Notes: generated by a model from the sequence alone, not told the origin. A stretch of 16,063 bases of DNA from Croceibacterium_A sp035555595 (GCA_035555595.1 DATMGK010000058.1:1-16063); one strand, 5' to 3'; shown: positions 1 to 7,677, counted from the first letter of the stretch. Made by a program: numbers and translations.

Positions 1-47
1 CTTCGTCGCGCCGACCCTGCCGAGGCGGGGTGAGCGTGGCCCTTTGG

Positions 48-1466
48 TCACATATCGGGCGCGGGCGGGCTGGCCGGGGGTGCGGCGATTTCCGGGCCGG
101 CTTGCTTGCGCCAGTTGGAAAAGCGGTAGAACCACCACCCGAGCGCCAGCCCGGCAAGCGCGCTGACCGGGAACGACCACCAGATCGCATCCGCGCCCAG
201 CCAGCGGTAAGTCAGGTAATAGAAGCCCAGCCGCACCGGGTAGAGCGCGACGGAGATCACCGCCAGCGGTACCCATACCGCACCGGCAGCGCGCATGGTG
301 GCGGTATAGATCATCGTCATGCCGAACAGCACGAAGCTCCACACGGCGATAAGCTGGATGTGGCGGCCCATTTCCACCGCCGGGCTGTTCGCACCCAGAA
401 ACAGGGCCAAGGCCGGGCGATCGAAGATCAGCAGCAGAGCGGTGAGAGCGCCCGTCATCCCCAGATTGACCAGCACACCGGCCTTCGTCACCTGATCCAG
501 GGTGTGCCATTTGCGTGCGCCGATGAACTGCGCCGCCATGGCGGACACGGCGCCGCCGATGGCCATCGCGGGCATCTGCACATAAGTGAACAACTGCATG
601 GACGCGGCATAGGCGGCGGTGGTGAGCAGCCCTTCGCGATTGACCAGCCCGACGACGATGATGCCCGCCGCGCTCATCACCAGCATCTGTGCGCCCATCG
701 GGAAGCCCTTGCCGATGATGAAGTGAAGTTCATCCCGCCGGGGCTTGAGATAGGCGAGTTCCGCGCCGCGCAGGCGGAGCGGCAGATCCTTCGCATAGAC
801 GTAGATCACCATGGCCACGAACGAGATCATGCTGGCGATGATGGTGGCGATGGCCGAACCGGCGATGCCCATTTCCGGGAACGGGCCGATACCGGCGATC
901 AGCACCGGGTTCAGCACCGCGTCTATGGCGACCGTAACGCCCATGAAGATCAGCGGAGTGCGGGCATCGCCCGTGCCGCGCAGGCCCATCGTCAGGATTA
1001 CCGATACCATCATGAACGGCATCGAGAGGAAGATTAGCCGCAGGTAGGTGAGCGCCAGCGGATAGGCGTCACCGGGCGTTTCGAGCACGCGCAACAGAGC
1101 CGGAGCGGCGGCGAAGCCGAGGGCGGCGATTGCGGCCATCAGCACGGAGGAGAAGCCCACCACGCTGCCGAAGGTGCGCCGCGCCCCGCCGATGTCGCGC
1201 GCGCCATATCGCTGGCCGATGCGGACGGTGCCCGCCATGCCGAAGCCGAAGGCCGCGCCTGCGACGAGGAACATGATGACGTTGGCGTTGGCCGTGGCGG
1301 CCAGCGCGTCTTCCCCGATCAGGCGGCCGACCCAGATAGAGTTGACCGTGCCGCTGAGCGACTGGAGAATGCTGCTCATCAGGGCAGGCACGCTGAACAT
1401 GATCAGCGTGCGCATAACCGGCCCTTCGGTGAGATCGCCGCGCATTGGCGGCGCCCGCCCCGTCAT
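48..1466 (-). CDS. MATE family multidrug/cation antiporter
   Basis: Predicted inner-membrane exporter of the MATE (MOP superfamily) type, which expels drugs or metabolites in exchange for Na+ or H+. The 472-aa protein has the usual MATE length and about twelve hydrophobic segments in two halves. The N-terminus has the family-typical run DLTEGPVMRTLIMFSVPALM. The first half has GAAFGFGMAGTVRIGQRYGA and GLRGTGDARTPL, and the second half has the related AMAIGGAVSAMAAQFIGA. The ATG at 1466 was chosen because AGAGAGGA lies about 7 nt upstream of it; an in-frame ATG at 1445 is the alternative. The gene follows queE by only 16 bp, so the two are probably co-transcribed. The substrate cannot be told from sequence. 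The C-terminal tail is rich in Ala and Pro. No clear terminator is visible before the window edge. Confidence 0.93.
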   Translation of the reverse strand: MTGRAPPMRGDLTEGPVMRTLIMFSVPALMSSILQSLSGTVNSIWVGRLIGEDALAATANANVIMFLVAGAAFGFGMAGTVRIGQRYGARDIGGARRTFGSVVGFSSVLMAAIAALGFAAAPALLRVLETPGDAYPLALTYLRLIFLSMPFMMVSVILTMGLRGTGDARTPLIFMGVTVAIDAVLNPVLIAGIGPFPEMGIAGSAIATIIASMISFVAMVIYVYAKDLPLRLRGAELAYLKPRRDELHFIIGKGFPMGAQMLVMSAAGIIVVGLVNREGLLTTAAYAASMQLFTYVQMPAMAIGGAVSAMAAQFIGARKWHTLDQVTKAGVLVNLGMTGALTALLLIFDRPALALFLGANSPAVEMGRHIQLIAVWSFVLFGMTMIYTATMRAAGAVWVPLAVISVALYPVRLGFYYLTYRWLGADAIWWSFPVSALAGLALGWWFYRFSNWRKQAGPEIAAPPASPPAPDM

Positions 1467-1482
1467 ACGGGTATCCTCTCTC

Positions 1483-2229
1483 TCAAGTTCCTCTGGTGTC
1501 CCCGTAGAGGTGGATGTGCAAACGCCCGGACAGAGTCAATTCATGGTCGAGGCAAAGCTGTGCAAGCCACGCCTCGCGCCCATGCAGCGTGGCCGCATCG
1601 GTCCCTTCCGCCATGAGATAGATGCGTTCCGCCGGGATCGAGTGCCGATCTGCCAGGGCGAGGACTTCATCAACATCGGCGGGCGCGGCGATGACGAATT
1701 TGAAGAAGGCGCGCGGTTCCGCCGCCCAGTGGGCCAGCCGTTCGGGCACCAGCGCCAGATCGGCCGGGTTGCCTGAATGAGCCAGCTTGGGGCTGACGTT
1801 GAACTGATGGACCAGCGCGTCCAGCGCGGGCGGCGGGGCGACGGAGCCGTTGGTTTCCACCTCCACCCGGATGCGCGGGGCGAGCGCGGCCAGATGGGCC
1901 AGCATGCGGGCAAGGGCGGGGGCCTGTAGTAGCGGTTCCCCGCCGGTGACGACGAGGCGCGGCTGGCCGAGTGCGGCGATGCGCGCGGCCACATCCTCTT
2001 CCGCCAGCGTGACCTGATTGTCGGCGCGTTCGTATGTCTCGCCACCCCGATGCGGGCGGTTATCGCCGGTGAAATGCCAGGTGTAGGGCGTGTCGCACCA
2101 GCGGCAGGCGAGGTTGCAGCGCGAGAGGCGCACGAAGGCGCAGGGCTTGCCCACACTCGGCCCTTCGCCCTGAAGGGAGGCGAAGATTTCCGGCTCCCCC
2201 GGTGTGGTGGTGGCGAGGACGAGGCTCAT
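1483..2229 (-). CDS. queE: 7-carboxy-7-deazaguanine synthase (radical SAM), QueE
   Basis: Converts 6-carboxy-5,6,7,8-tetrahydropterin to 7-carboxy-7-deazaguanine in the cytoplasm, a step towards queuosine in tRNA. The 248-aa protein opens with EIFASLQGEGPSVGKPCAFVRLSRCN, the QueE hallmark. It has the [4Fe-4S]/SAM cysteines as CX3CX2C (C38, C42, C45 in CNLACRWC), followed by DTPYTWHF, and later the radical-SAM VVTGGEPLLQ motif. The start at 2229 (MSLVLATTTPG) is chosen because homology begins there. The frame stays open upstream to 2451, but that extension would be translated from a tandem DNA repeat and looks non-coding. No good Shine-Dalgarno sequence is visible. Other queuosine genes (queC, queD, queF) are not in this window. 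The downstream neighbour, 16 bp away, is the MATE exporter. Confidence 0.93.
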   Translation of the reverse strand: MSLVLATTTPGEPEIFASLQGEGPSVGKPCAFVRLSRCNLACRWCDTPYTWHFTGDNRPHRGGETYERADNQVTLAEEDVAARIAALGQPRLVVTGGEPLLQAPALARMLAHLAALAPRIRVEVETNGSVAPPPALDALVHQFNVSPKLAHSGNPADLALVPERLAHWAAEPRAFFKFVIAAPADVDEVLALADRHSIPAERIYLMAEGTDAATLHGREAWLAQLCLDHELTLSGRLHIHLYGDTRGT

Positions 2230-2244
2230 CGCAAGGTGACAGGC

Positions 2245-2262
2245 GTTGACACTGTTGACACG
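2245..2262. repeat. Tandem 9-bp direct repeat GTTGACAC(T/G) upstream of queE
   Basis: Two adjacent copies, GTTGACACT and GTTGACACG, lie 16 bp before the queE start codon. On the coding strand they read as GTGTCAAC twice, separated by one base. The position suits an operator or a remnant of a dispersed sequence. A looser resemblance is seen in the 3' end of the ABC ATPase gene near 7623-7645, which may be chance. Function unknown. Confidence 0.5.
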
Positions 2263-2326
2263 GTCCAGAGCGGAAACGCGGAATCCGTCACCTTGGCGCA
2301 ACCTTGCCGCCACTTTGCGGCCTGCC

Positions 2327-2471
2327 AGTGTCGCTTTGCAGCTAGAGGGCGTCGCTTTGCAGCCAGAGGGCGTCGCTTTGCGGGCAGAGAGTGTCGCTTT
2401 ACCGGCAGAGTGTCGCCATCCGCGCGGCGGGCGTCGCTTTCCCGCGCGCAAGTGTCGCCTTGCGGGCGAAA
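2327..2471. repeat. Degenerate 20-21-bp tandem repeat array (iteron/minisatellite-like)
   Basis: About seven contiguous units of 20-22 bp fill this stretch between valS and queE: 2327-2348, 2349-2369, 2370-2390, 2391-2410, 2411-2430, 2431-2451 and 2452-2471. Each begins with a core close to G(T/C)GTCGCTTT, followed by a variable GC-rich tail often ending GGCAGAG. Units 2-4 are the best conserved; the unit at 2411 has lost the TTT. Partial cores flank the array (GTGACGGACG at 2472; TTGCCGCCACTTTGCGG around 2304). The period is close to two turns of the DNA helix, so the cores face the same side of the duplex. There are no unique spacers, so this is not CRISPR. The rest of the 2230-2575 gap holds the 9-bp direct repeat and the valS terminator candidate, with no credible gene. 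Confidence 0.8.
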
Positions 2472-2546
2472 GTGACGGACGAAGGCGGTGAGCCGGGCCA
2501 TCGCTGCGCCTTGTCAGAAATGAGAGCTATAGGAAAGGAAGGCGTT

Positions 2547-2568
2547 GGGGCGGCGCAGGCACCGCCCC
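2547..2568 (-). terminator. Probable terminator of valS
   Basis: A perfect 7-bp GC stem (GGGGCGG / CCGCCCC), extendable by one wobble and one GC pair, closes a short loop 8 bp beyond the valS stop codon. On the minus strand it is followed by a pyrimidine-rich stretch (CGCCTTCCTTTCC) rather than a clean T run. It fits a rho-independent terminator of moderate strength. Confidence 0.5.
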
Positions 2569-2575
2569 GCATCCA

Positions 2576-5575
2576 TTATCCCAGCCGGGCCAATGCAGCC
2601 TCCAGCCGCTGCGCCTCTGCCGCGTGGAGGGCGTGGTCGGCGCGGGCCTTTTCGACGGCTTCGGGCTTTGCCTTTTCGACGAAAGCCGGGTTTTCCAGCC
2701 GCTTGGCGAGGGAATCGCGTTCCTTCAGTGAAGTTTCGCGCGCCTTGGCCAGACGGGCCTTTTCCGCTGCGATGTCGATCACGCCTTCCAGCGGGATGAC
2801 GAAGCTGTCCACTCCCACGCCGATCTGCATCGCCGCGCCAGCAGGGGCGGGGCCTTGCGTGATGGAGGAGAAGCGGGCGAGCCGTTCCACCGCCGCGCCG
2901 CTGCCTTCGATCACCTTGCAGGCGGTGGCGCTGGCGTTTTCGATATAGGCGTCCAGCTTCGCGCCGGGGGCGATGCCCAACTCGTTCTTCGCCGCGCGGA
3001 TGCCGGATGTGAGCGCGATGAGCCATTCGACTTCGGCCTTCGCCGCCGCATCCACGCTGGCGTTCGGCTGCGGCCACTTCGCCAGGATCAGCTCGTAAGG
3101 ACGGTCGCCCTGTGCGTGCCACAGTTCTTCCGTCACGAACGGCATGAACGGGTGCAGCATGACGAAGATCTGATCGAGCACCCAGCCGGCGACGGCGCGG
3201 GTTTCATCGTCCATCTGGCCCTTGATCAGTTCCAGATACCAGTCGCAGAACGTGCCCCACGCGAACTGGTAGATCGTATTGGCCGCCGCATCGAAGCGCA
3301 GTTCGGCCATCGCCTTGTCCAGCGCGGCCAGCGTTTCGACGACTTCACCTATAATCCAGCGGTTTACCGCGGATGTTGCAGGTGGCGCGGCAACTGAGTT
3401 GCTGGCGCCGATGCCGTTGGACTGGCAGAAGCGGGTGGCGTTCCACAGCTTCGTGGCGAAGTTGCGATACCCCTCCACCCGGCTTTCATCCATCTTCACG
3501 TCACGGCCCTGGCTTTCCATGGCAGCCATGAAGAAGCGCAACGCGTCCGCGCCGTATTTGTCGATCAGCCCCAGCGGATCGACCACGTTGCCTTTCGACT
3601 TGGACATCTTCTGCCCGTCCGCCGCGCGGACAAGGCCGTGGAGATAGAGCCGCTTCCACGGCACCTGCCCATTATTGAAGTGCATCCCCTGCATGGCCAT
3701 GCGCGCATCCCAGAAGAACAGGATGTCGAAGCCGGAAATCAGCAGGTCGTTGGGATAGTGGCGCTGGTACAACGAAGCCCTCTCCCCTTGCGGGAGAGGG
3801 TTGGGTGAGGGGGTGGCGGCAAGAGCCGCCGCTGGTGCGGCGGACCCCTCTCCCTCCGCGCCTGACGGCGCTCCTCCCTCTCCCGCAAGGGGAGAGGGCG
3901 CGTCTTCCGGCCAGCCCAGCGTGGCGAAGGGCCACAGGGCGGAAGAGAACCATGTGTCGAGGACGTCGTTGTCTCGAATTACGGGAACTTGCCTGCCATC
4001 CCGACCGGGATGATTCTCATTTGCCAGAACATCTATCCACCAGATTCGGTACGCCTCCCAACTGTCACAGAGGCAGAAGTCGACGCCCGATGGGTAAAGA
4101 CCCTTGAATTGGGTCAATGCCCCGTCGATTGTTTCAGCCACAACGACATTGGGGTTTGTCATCACGGGCGGATTATCTCCGTCAATCGTGAAGCCGGAAA
4201 GGTAGGTTGTCTTACCTCCAACCGAAGTAACTTTGGGAGCATACCACGCCGGAATCCGGTGGCCCCACCATAGCTGGCGGCTGACGCACCACGGCTGGAT
4301 GTTTTCCATCCAGTTGAAGAAGGTCTTTTCCCACGCCTTCGGGACGATCTCTATGCGCCCGTCGCGCACGGCCTGCATTGGCGGCTGGGCGAGGGTTTCG
4401 GCATCGACATACCACTGGTCGGTCAGCCACGGTTCGATCACCACGCCGCCGCGATCGCCATAGGGCGTCTGGATCGTGCGCGGTTCGGCGTCGTGTTCTG
4501 TCTCGTTGCCTTCCTTGTCCTTGGTGACGTGCGGGATCAGGAAGCCGAGTTCCTTCATACGCTGCACCACCAGCGCGCGCGCATCGAAACGGTCGAGGCC
4601 GAGGTATTCCTGCGGGATCAGGCCATCGGCGGTCTGCACCACCTTCGCCTCTGCATCGAGCATGTTGAGCATGTCGGCAGCCTTGATCCCGGCGCGCCTG
4701 CCCACTTCGAAGTCGTTGAAATCGTGGCCGGGGGTGATCTTCACCGCGCCGCTGCCCAGTTCCGGATCGGCGTGTTCGTCCGCCACAACCTTGAACCGGC
4801 GGCCGGTGATCGGCTGGAGGATGTCCTTGCCGATGACGGAGCGATAGCGTTCGTCATCCGGGTGGACGGCCACGGCCATGTCAGCCAGCATGGTTTCCGG
4901 CCGGGTGGTGGCGACTTCGATATAATCCTGCCCGTTTTCGAGCGTGACGCCATCGGCCAGCGGGTATTTGAAGTGCCAGAAGCCGCCCTGAACCTCTCGC
5001 GTTTCGACCTCAAGATCGCTTATCGCGGTTTTCAGGCGCGGGTCCCAGTTCACCAGCCGCTTGTCGCGATAGATCAGGCCCTGATTATACAGGTCCACGA
5101 ACACCTTCACGACCGCCTTCGTAAAGTGCGGGTCCATGGTGAACTGTTCGCGGCTCCAGTCCATCGAACAGCCGAGGCGGCGGAGCTGGCGGGTGATGGT
5201 GCCGCCGCTTTCGGCCTTCCATTCCCACACCTTGTCCACGAACTGTTCGCGCGAATAATTCGTGCGCTTGTCGCCCGCCGCTTCAAGCTGGCGTTCCACG
5301 ACCATTTGCGTGGCGATGCCCGCGTGATCGGTGCCGACAACCCACAGCGCATCCTTGCCCCGCAGCCGTTCGTACCGGATCACAATGTCCTGCAGAGTGT
5401 TATCAAGCGCATGGCCGATATGCAGGCTGCCCGTTACGTTGGGGGGAGGATTGACGATGGTGAAAGGCTGCGCCTCTGGCCGATCCGGGCGGAACAACCC
5501 GTTACCTTCCCAGTGGGAATACCATTTCGCCTCTATCGCGGCGGGGTCGAATGTCTTGTCAAGCTCGCGGGTCAT
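2576..5575 (-). CDS. valS: Valyl-tRNA synthetase with two unusual insertions
   Basis: Charges tRNA-Val with valine; essential, cytoplasmic, class I. The 999-aa product is longer than the roughly 950 aa I recall for E. coli ValRS. Visible in order: NPPPNVTGSLHIGHALD (HIGH at 52-55), an editing domain containing ATTRPETMLADMAVAVHPDD, WCVSRQLWWGHRIPAW, DVLDTWFSSALWPFATLGWPE, DILFFWDARMAMQG, KMSKS at 656-660, an anticodon-binding domain, and a C-terminal coiled-coil arm rich in Ala, Lys and Glu. The HIGH-KMSKS distance is about 600 residues, against about 510 recalled for E. coli. The excess lies in two places. One is a lower-GC stretch at residues about 444-538; the other is an in-frame palindromic-element insertion of about 43 residues after GWPED. 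The frame is intact and catalytic motifs are present, so the enzyme is probably functional. The start at 5575 (MTRELDKTFDP) matches family N-termini; longer in-frame starts would overlap the divergent permease gene. Confidence 0.96.
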   Translation of the reverse strand: MTRELDKTFDPAAIEAKWYSHWEGNGLFRPDRPEAQPFTIVNPPPNVTGSLHIGHALDNTLQDIVIRYERLRGKDALWVVGTDHAGIATQMVVERQLEAAGDKRTNYSREQFVDKVWEWKAESGGTITRQLRRLGCSMDWSREQFTMDPHFTKAVVKVFVDLYNQGLIYRDKRLVNWDPRLKTAISDLEVETREVQGGFWHFKYPLADGVTLENGQDYIEVATTRPETMLADMAVAVHPDDERYRSVIGKDILQPITGRRFKVVADEHADPELGSGAVKITPGHDFNDFEVGRRAGIKAADMLNMLDAEAKVVQTADGLIPQEYLGLDRFDARALVVQRMKELGFLIPHVTKDKEGNETEHDAEPRTIQTPYGDRGGVVIEPWLTDQWYVDAETLAQPPMQAVRDGRIEIVPKAWEKTFFNWMENIQPWCVSRQLWWGHRIPAWYAPKVTSVGGKTTYLSGFTIDGDNPPVMTNPNVVVAETIDGALTQFKGLYPSGVDFCLCDSWEAYRIWWIDVLANENHPGRDGRQVPVIRDNDVLDTWFSSALWPFATLGWPEDAPSPLAGEGGAPSGAEGEGSAAPAAALAATPSPNPLPQGERASLYQRHYPNDLLISGFDILFFWDARMAMQGMHFNNGQVPWKRLYLHGLVRAADGQKMSKSKGNVVDPLGLIDKYGADALRFFMAAMESQGRDVKMDESRVEGYRNFATKLWNATRFCQSNGIGASNSVAAPPATSAVNRWIIGEVVETLAALDKAMAELRFDAAANTIYQFAWGTFCDWYLELIKGQMDDETRAVAGWVLDQIFVMLHPFMPFVTEELWHAQGDRPYELILAKWPQPNASVDAAAKAEVEWLIALTSGIRAAKNELGIAPGAKLDAYIENASATACKVIEGSGAAVERLARFSSITQGPAPAGAAMQIGVGVDSFVIPLEGVIDIAAEKARLAKARETSLKERDSLAKRLENPAFVEKAKPEAVEKARADHALHAAEAQRLEAALARLG
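3778..3898. repeat. Palindromic (REP/RPE-like) element inserted in frame in valS
   Basis: Two 23-bp arms, 3778-3800 and 3876-3898, are exact reverse complements. Each arm is itself a hairpin with an 8-bp stem CCCTCTCC/GGAGAGGG around a 7-nt loop. The 75 bp between them holds another small hairpin, GGCGGC-AAGA-GCCGCC. On the valS strand the element encodes a peptide starting PSPLAGEGG and ending NPLPQGER. From established knowledge, this peptide signature recurs in many proteobacterial proteins where palindromic repeats have entered genes. Arm pairs of this kind resemble BIME-type REP elements. The host gene stays in frame across it. Confidence 0.9.
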
Positions 5576-5629
5576 GATGGGATCGGCCTTTGCCAGCGTG
5601 CCGGGCAGAGGGCAACGCCCCGCTTTGCC

Positions 5630-5658
5630 TTGCCGCAACAGCGATTTGCCCGCATAGC
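5630..5658 (+). promoter_or_regulatory. Candidate promoter for the permease operon
   Basis: TTGCCG (5630-5635), a 17-nt spacer and CATAGC (5653-5658) resemble a sigma70-type promoter of alphaproteobacteria. Transcription would begin near 5665, almost on the ATG at 5666, and there is no Shine-Dalgarno sequence before that ATG. If this is real, the first gene is translated from a leaderless or near-leaderless mRNA. It lies in the 90-bp divergent gap with valS. Motif match only. Confidence 0.3.
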
Positions 5659-5665
5659 TGCCTGA

Positions 5666-6775
5666 ATGCGCGAATGGGCCGACTTCACCGTACACGAGGC
5701 AGGCGGGCGCACGACCCTGAAGGTCGAAGGTCCGCTGCTGATTTCCACCGTGGGCCTGCTCGATCGCAAATTGCGCGAGCATGACGATGCCGTGCAGTTC
5801 ATCGACCTGTCGGCGGCGGGCGATATCGACACCATCGGCGCGTGGACGATCTGGCGTTTCGCACAGGCGCAGAACGCGCGGATAACGGGTGCGAGCCAGC
5901 AGGCCGACAAGCTGATCGCGACCGTGGGGCAGAACGCCAGCACCGCGCCGATTCGGGCGGAACGGCCACCGCTGCCACTGCGCGTCGCCAACGATACCGG
6001 GGAGAAGGTGATCGCCTTCGGCCACGGAGTCGTCAGCTTCATCAGTTTCCTGGGATCGATGATCGTGGCGTATGGCACGCTGCTGATTCATCCACGCCGC
6101 TTCCCGTTCCGCGCGCTGGTGCGCCAGCTGGAGATGGTGGGCGTATCGGCGCTGGGCATCATCGCGCTGATGAGCTTCCTGATCGGGATCGTCATCGCCC
6201 AGCAGGGCGCGGCGCAGCTTCGCCAGTTCGGTGCCGAAATCTATACCATCAACCTGACGGGCCGGCTGGCGATGCGCGAGCTGGGCGTGTTGATGACCGC
6301 GATCATGGTCGCGGGCCGTTCCGGTTCCGCCTTCGCCGCGCAGCTCGGCACGATGAAGCTGACGGAGGAAATCGACGCCATGCGCACGATCGGCGTTTCG
6401 CCGATGGAAGCGCTGGTGATCCCCCGCGTGGCCGCGGCGGTGCTGATGATGCCGCTGCTGGGGTTCTTTTCCGCCGTGATCGCCATCGTCGGCGGCGCGT
6501 TCATCGCCGATCTGACGCTGGGCATCCCGTTCCTGACCTTCCTGGCGCGGATTCAGGAGGTGGTGCCGACATACGACCTGTGGGTCGGGCTGATAAAGGC
6601 GCCGGTATTCGGCCTGATCGTGGCGCTGGCGGGCTGTTATCAGGGCATGCAGGTGCGCGGTAATTCCGAAGAGGTCGGCCTGCGCACGACCAAGGCAGTG
6701 GTGCAGGCGATCTTCATGGTGATCGTGCTGGACGCCTTCTTCGCGGTGTTCTTCAGCGAAGTGGGGTGGGCATGA
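5666..6775 (+). CDS. mlaE: MlaE-type ABC permease with N-terminal STAS domain (LinK-like)
   Basis: Inner-membrane permease of a lipid or hydrophobic-compound ABC transporter of the MCE/Mla class. Residues about 1-90 look like a STAS domain (VEGPLLISTVGLLDRKL, then VQFIDLSAAGDIDTIGAWTIWRF), equivalent to the separate MlaB subunit of E. coli. After a linker, residues about 115-369 form an MlaE permease with some five membrane segments. This part contains the diagnostic GRSGSAFAAQLGTMKLTEEIDAMRTIGVSPMEALVIPR, the coupling loop to the ATPase. The 369-aa length fits STAS-permease fusions. It heads a four-gene operon and its TGA overlaps the ATG of the ATPase gene. The order permease, ATPase, MCE protein, lipoprotein matches linKLMN of Sphingobium japonicum, needed there for gamma-HCH use, probably through envelope integrity. 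Substrate is not determinable here. Confidence 0.93.
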   Translation: MREWADFTVHEAGGRTTLKVEGPLLISTVGLLDRKLREHDDAVQFIDLSAAGDIDTIGAWTIWRFAQAQNARITGASQQADKLIATVGQNASTAPIRAERPPLPLRVANDTGEKVIAFGHGVVSFISFLGSMIVAYGTLLIHPRRFPFRALVRQLEMVGVSALGIIALMSFLIGIVIAQQGAAQLRQFGAEIYTINLTGRLAMRELGVLMTAIMVAGRSGSAFAAQLGTMKLTEEIDAMRTIGVSPMEALVIPRVAAAVLMMPLLGFFSAVIAIVGGAFIADLTLGIPFLTFLARIQEVVPTYDLWVGLIKAPVFGLIVALAGCYQGMQVRGNSEEVGLRTTKAVVQAIFMVIVLDAFFAVFFSEVGWA

Positions 6776-7668
6776 CCCCGGAAAACGAAACAGGGCAGGA
6801 CGAACAGCTGCTGCACGGCGTGCAGGGCGAAGCGCGCGATGACGTGGAGAGCCATTTCGACGGCGAATACCCGATCGTCATCGAGGGGCTGAAGAACAGT
6901 TTCGGCCATAATACGGTGCATGACGGGTTGTCGCTGAAAGTGCGGCGCGGCGAGATTCTGGGCGTGGTGGGCGGTTCCGGCACGGGCAAGTCCGTGCTGA
7001 TGCGATCGATCATCGGGTTGCAGATCCCGCAGGAGGGCACCGTGGAGGTGTTCGGCGAAAACACCGTGGGGGCCGAACCCGGTGAGGAAGCGGCGGTTCG
7101 CAGCCGCTGGGGCGTGCTGTTTCAGGGCGGCGCATTGTTTTCCACGCTGACGGTGGCCGAAAACGTCGAGGTGCCGTTGAAGCAGTTCTATCCGGAACTT
7201 GACCCGGAACTGCGGCACGAGATCGCCCGTTACAAGGTGGTGATGAGCGGTTTGCCTGAAGATGCGGCGGCGAAGTATCCGTCGGAACTGTCGGGCGGGA
7301 TGCGCAAGAGGGCCGGGCTGGCCCGTGCGCTGGCGCTGGACCCCGAACTGCTGTTTCTGGACGAGCCGACCGCCGGGCTGGACCCGATCGGCGCGGCCAA
7401 TTTCGACAGCCTGCTGCGCGAGCTGACCGATACTCTGGGCCTGACGGTGTTCCTCATCACCCACGATCTCGACACGCTTTACGCCATCTGCGACCGCGTG
7501 GCGGTGCTGGCGGATGGCAAGGTGGTGGCGGTGGACACGATCCCCGAACTGCTCAAACTGGACCATCCGTGGATTCAGGAATATTTCAACGGCCCGCGTG
7601 GCCGCGCTGCACGCGACAGCCGGGACCGGGTAAACACCGTGGACAACCACGCCGGCAGGGGGGCATAG
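6772..7668 (+). CDS. mlaF: MlaF-type ABC transporter ATPase (LinL-like)
   Basis: Cytoplasmic ATPase that powers the MlaE-type permease encoded upstream. The 298-aa protein has Walker A GGSGTGKS at residues 67-74, a Q-loop region FQGGALFSTLTV, signature LSGGMRKRAGLARAL, Walker B LLFLDEPTAGLDPI, and the H-loop ITHDLDTLY. The ALFSTLTVAENV segment after the Q-loop is characteristic of MlaF proteins. About 32 acidic residues precede the ABC domain. A roughly 20-residue Arg-rich tail follows NGPRG at the C-terminus. The start is the ATG in ATGA overlapping the permease stop; a GTG two codons upstream is a less likely alternative. The MCE gene starts 9 bp after the stop codon. Confidence 0.95.
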   Translation: MTPENETGQDEQLLHGVQGEARDDVESHFDGEYPIVIEGLKNSFGHNTVHDGLSLKVRRGEILGVVGGSGTGKSVLMRSIIGLQIPQEGTVEVFGENTVGAEPGEEAAVRSRWGVLFQGGALFSTLTVAENVEVPLKQFYPELDPELRHEIARYKVVMSGLPEDAAAKYPSELSGGMRKRAGLARALALDPELLFLDEPTAGLDPIGAANFDSLLRELTDTLGLTVFLITHDLDTLYAICDRVAVLADGKVVAVDTIPELLKLDHPWIQEYFNGPRGRAARDSRDRVNTVDNHAGRGA

Positions 7669-7677
7669 GGCAAACCG

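Noticed and set aside
1..33. C-terminal fragment of a plus-strand gene ending at TGA 31-33
   Set aside because: Ten codons (LRRADPAEAG) are too few to support a gene. The stretch 14-31 could equally be an imperfect hairpin at the end of the MATE gene.
30..1037. 335-codon plus-strand frame opposite the MATE gene
   Set aside because: Arg/His/Gln-rich nonsense composition antisense to a clear transporter gene.
2230..2451. N-terminal extension of QueE through the repeat array
   Set aside because: It would encode repetitive KATPSSC-type residues from tandem DNA repeats; family homology starts at MSLVLATTTPG.
2327..2471. CRISPR array
   Set aside because: Units are contiguous 20-21-bp degenerate repeats without unique spacers, and no cas gene is present.
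4493..5665. 390-codon open frame on the plus strand
   Set aside because: It lies wholly antisense to the well-supported valS, has no recognisable motifs and an odd His/Arg/Val-rich composition; such shadow frames are common at this GC content.
5576..6091. 172-codon N-terminal extension of ValRS
   Set aside because: It would run back through the divergent permease gene, and the added residues lack any ValRS character.
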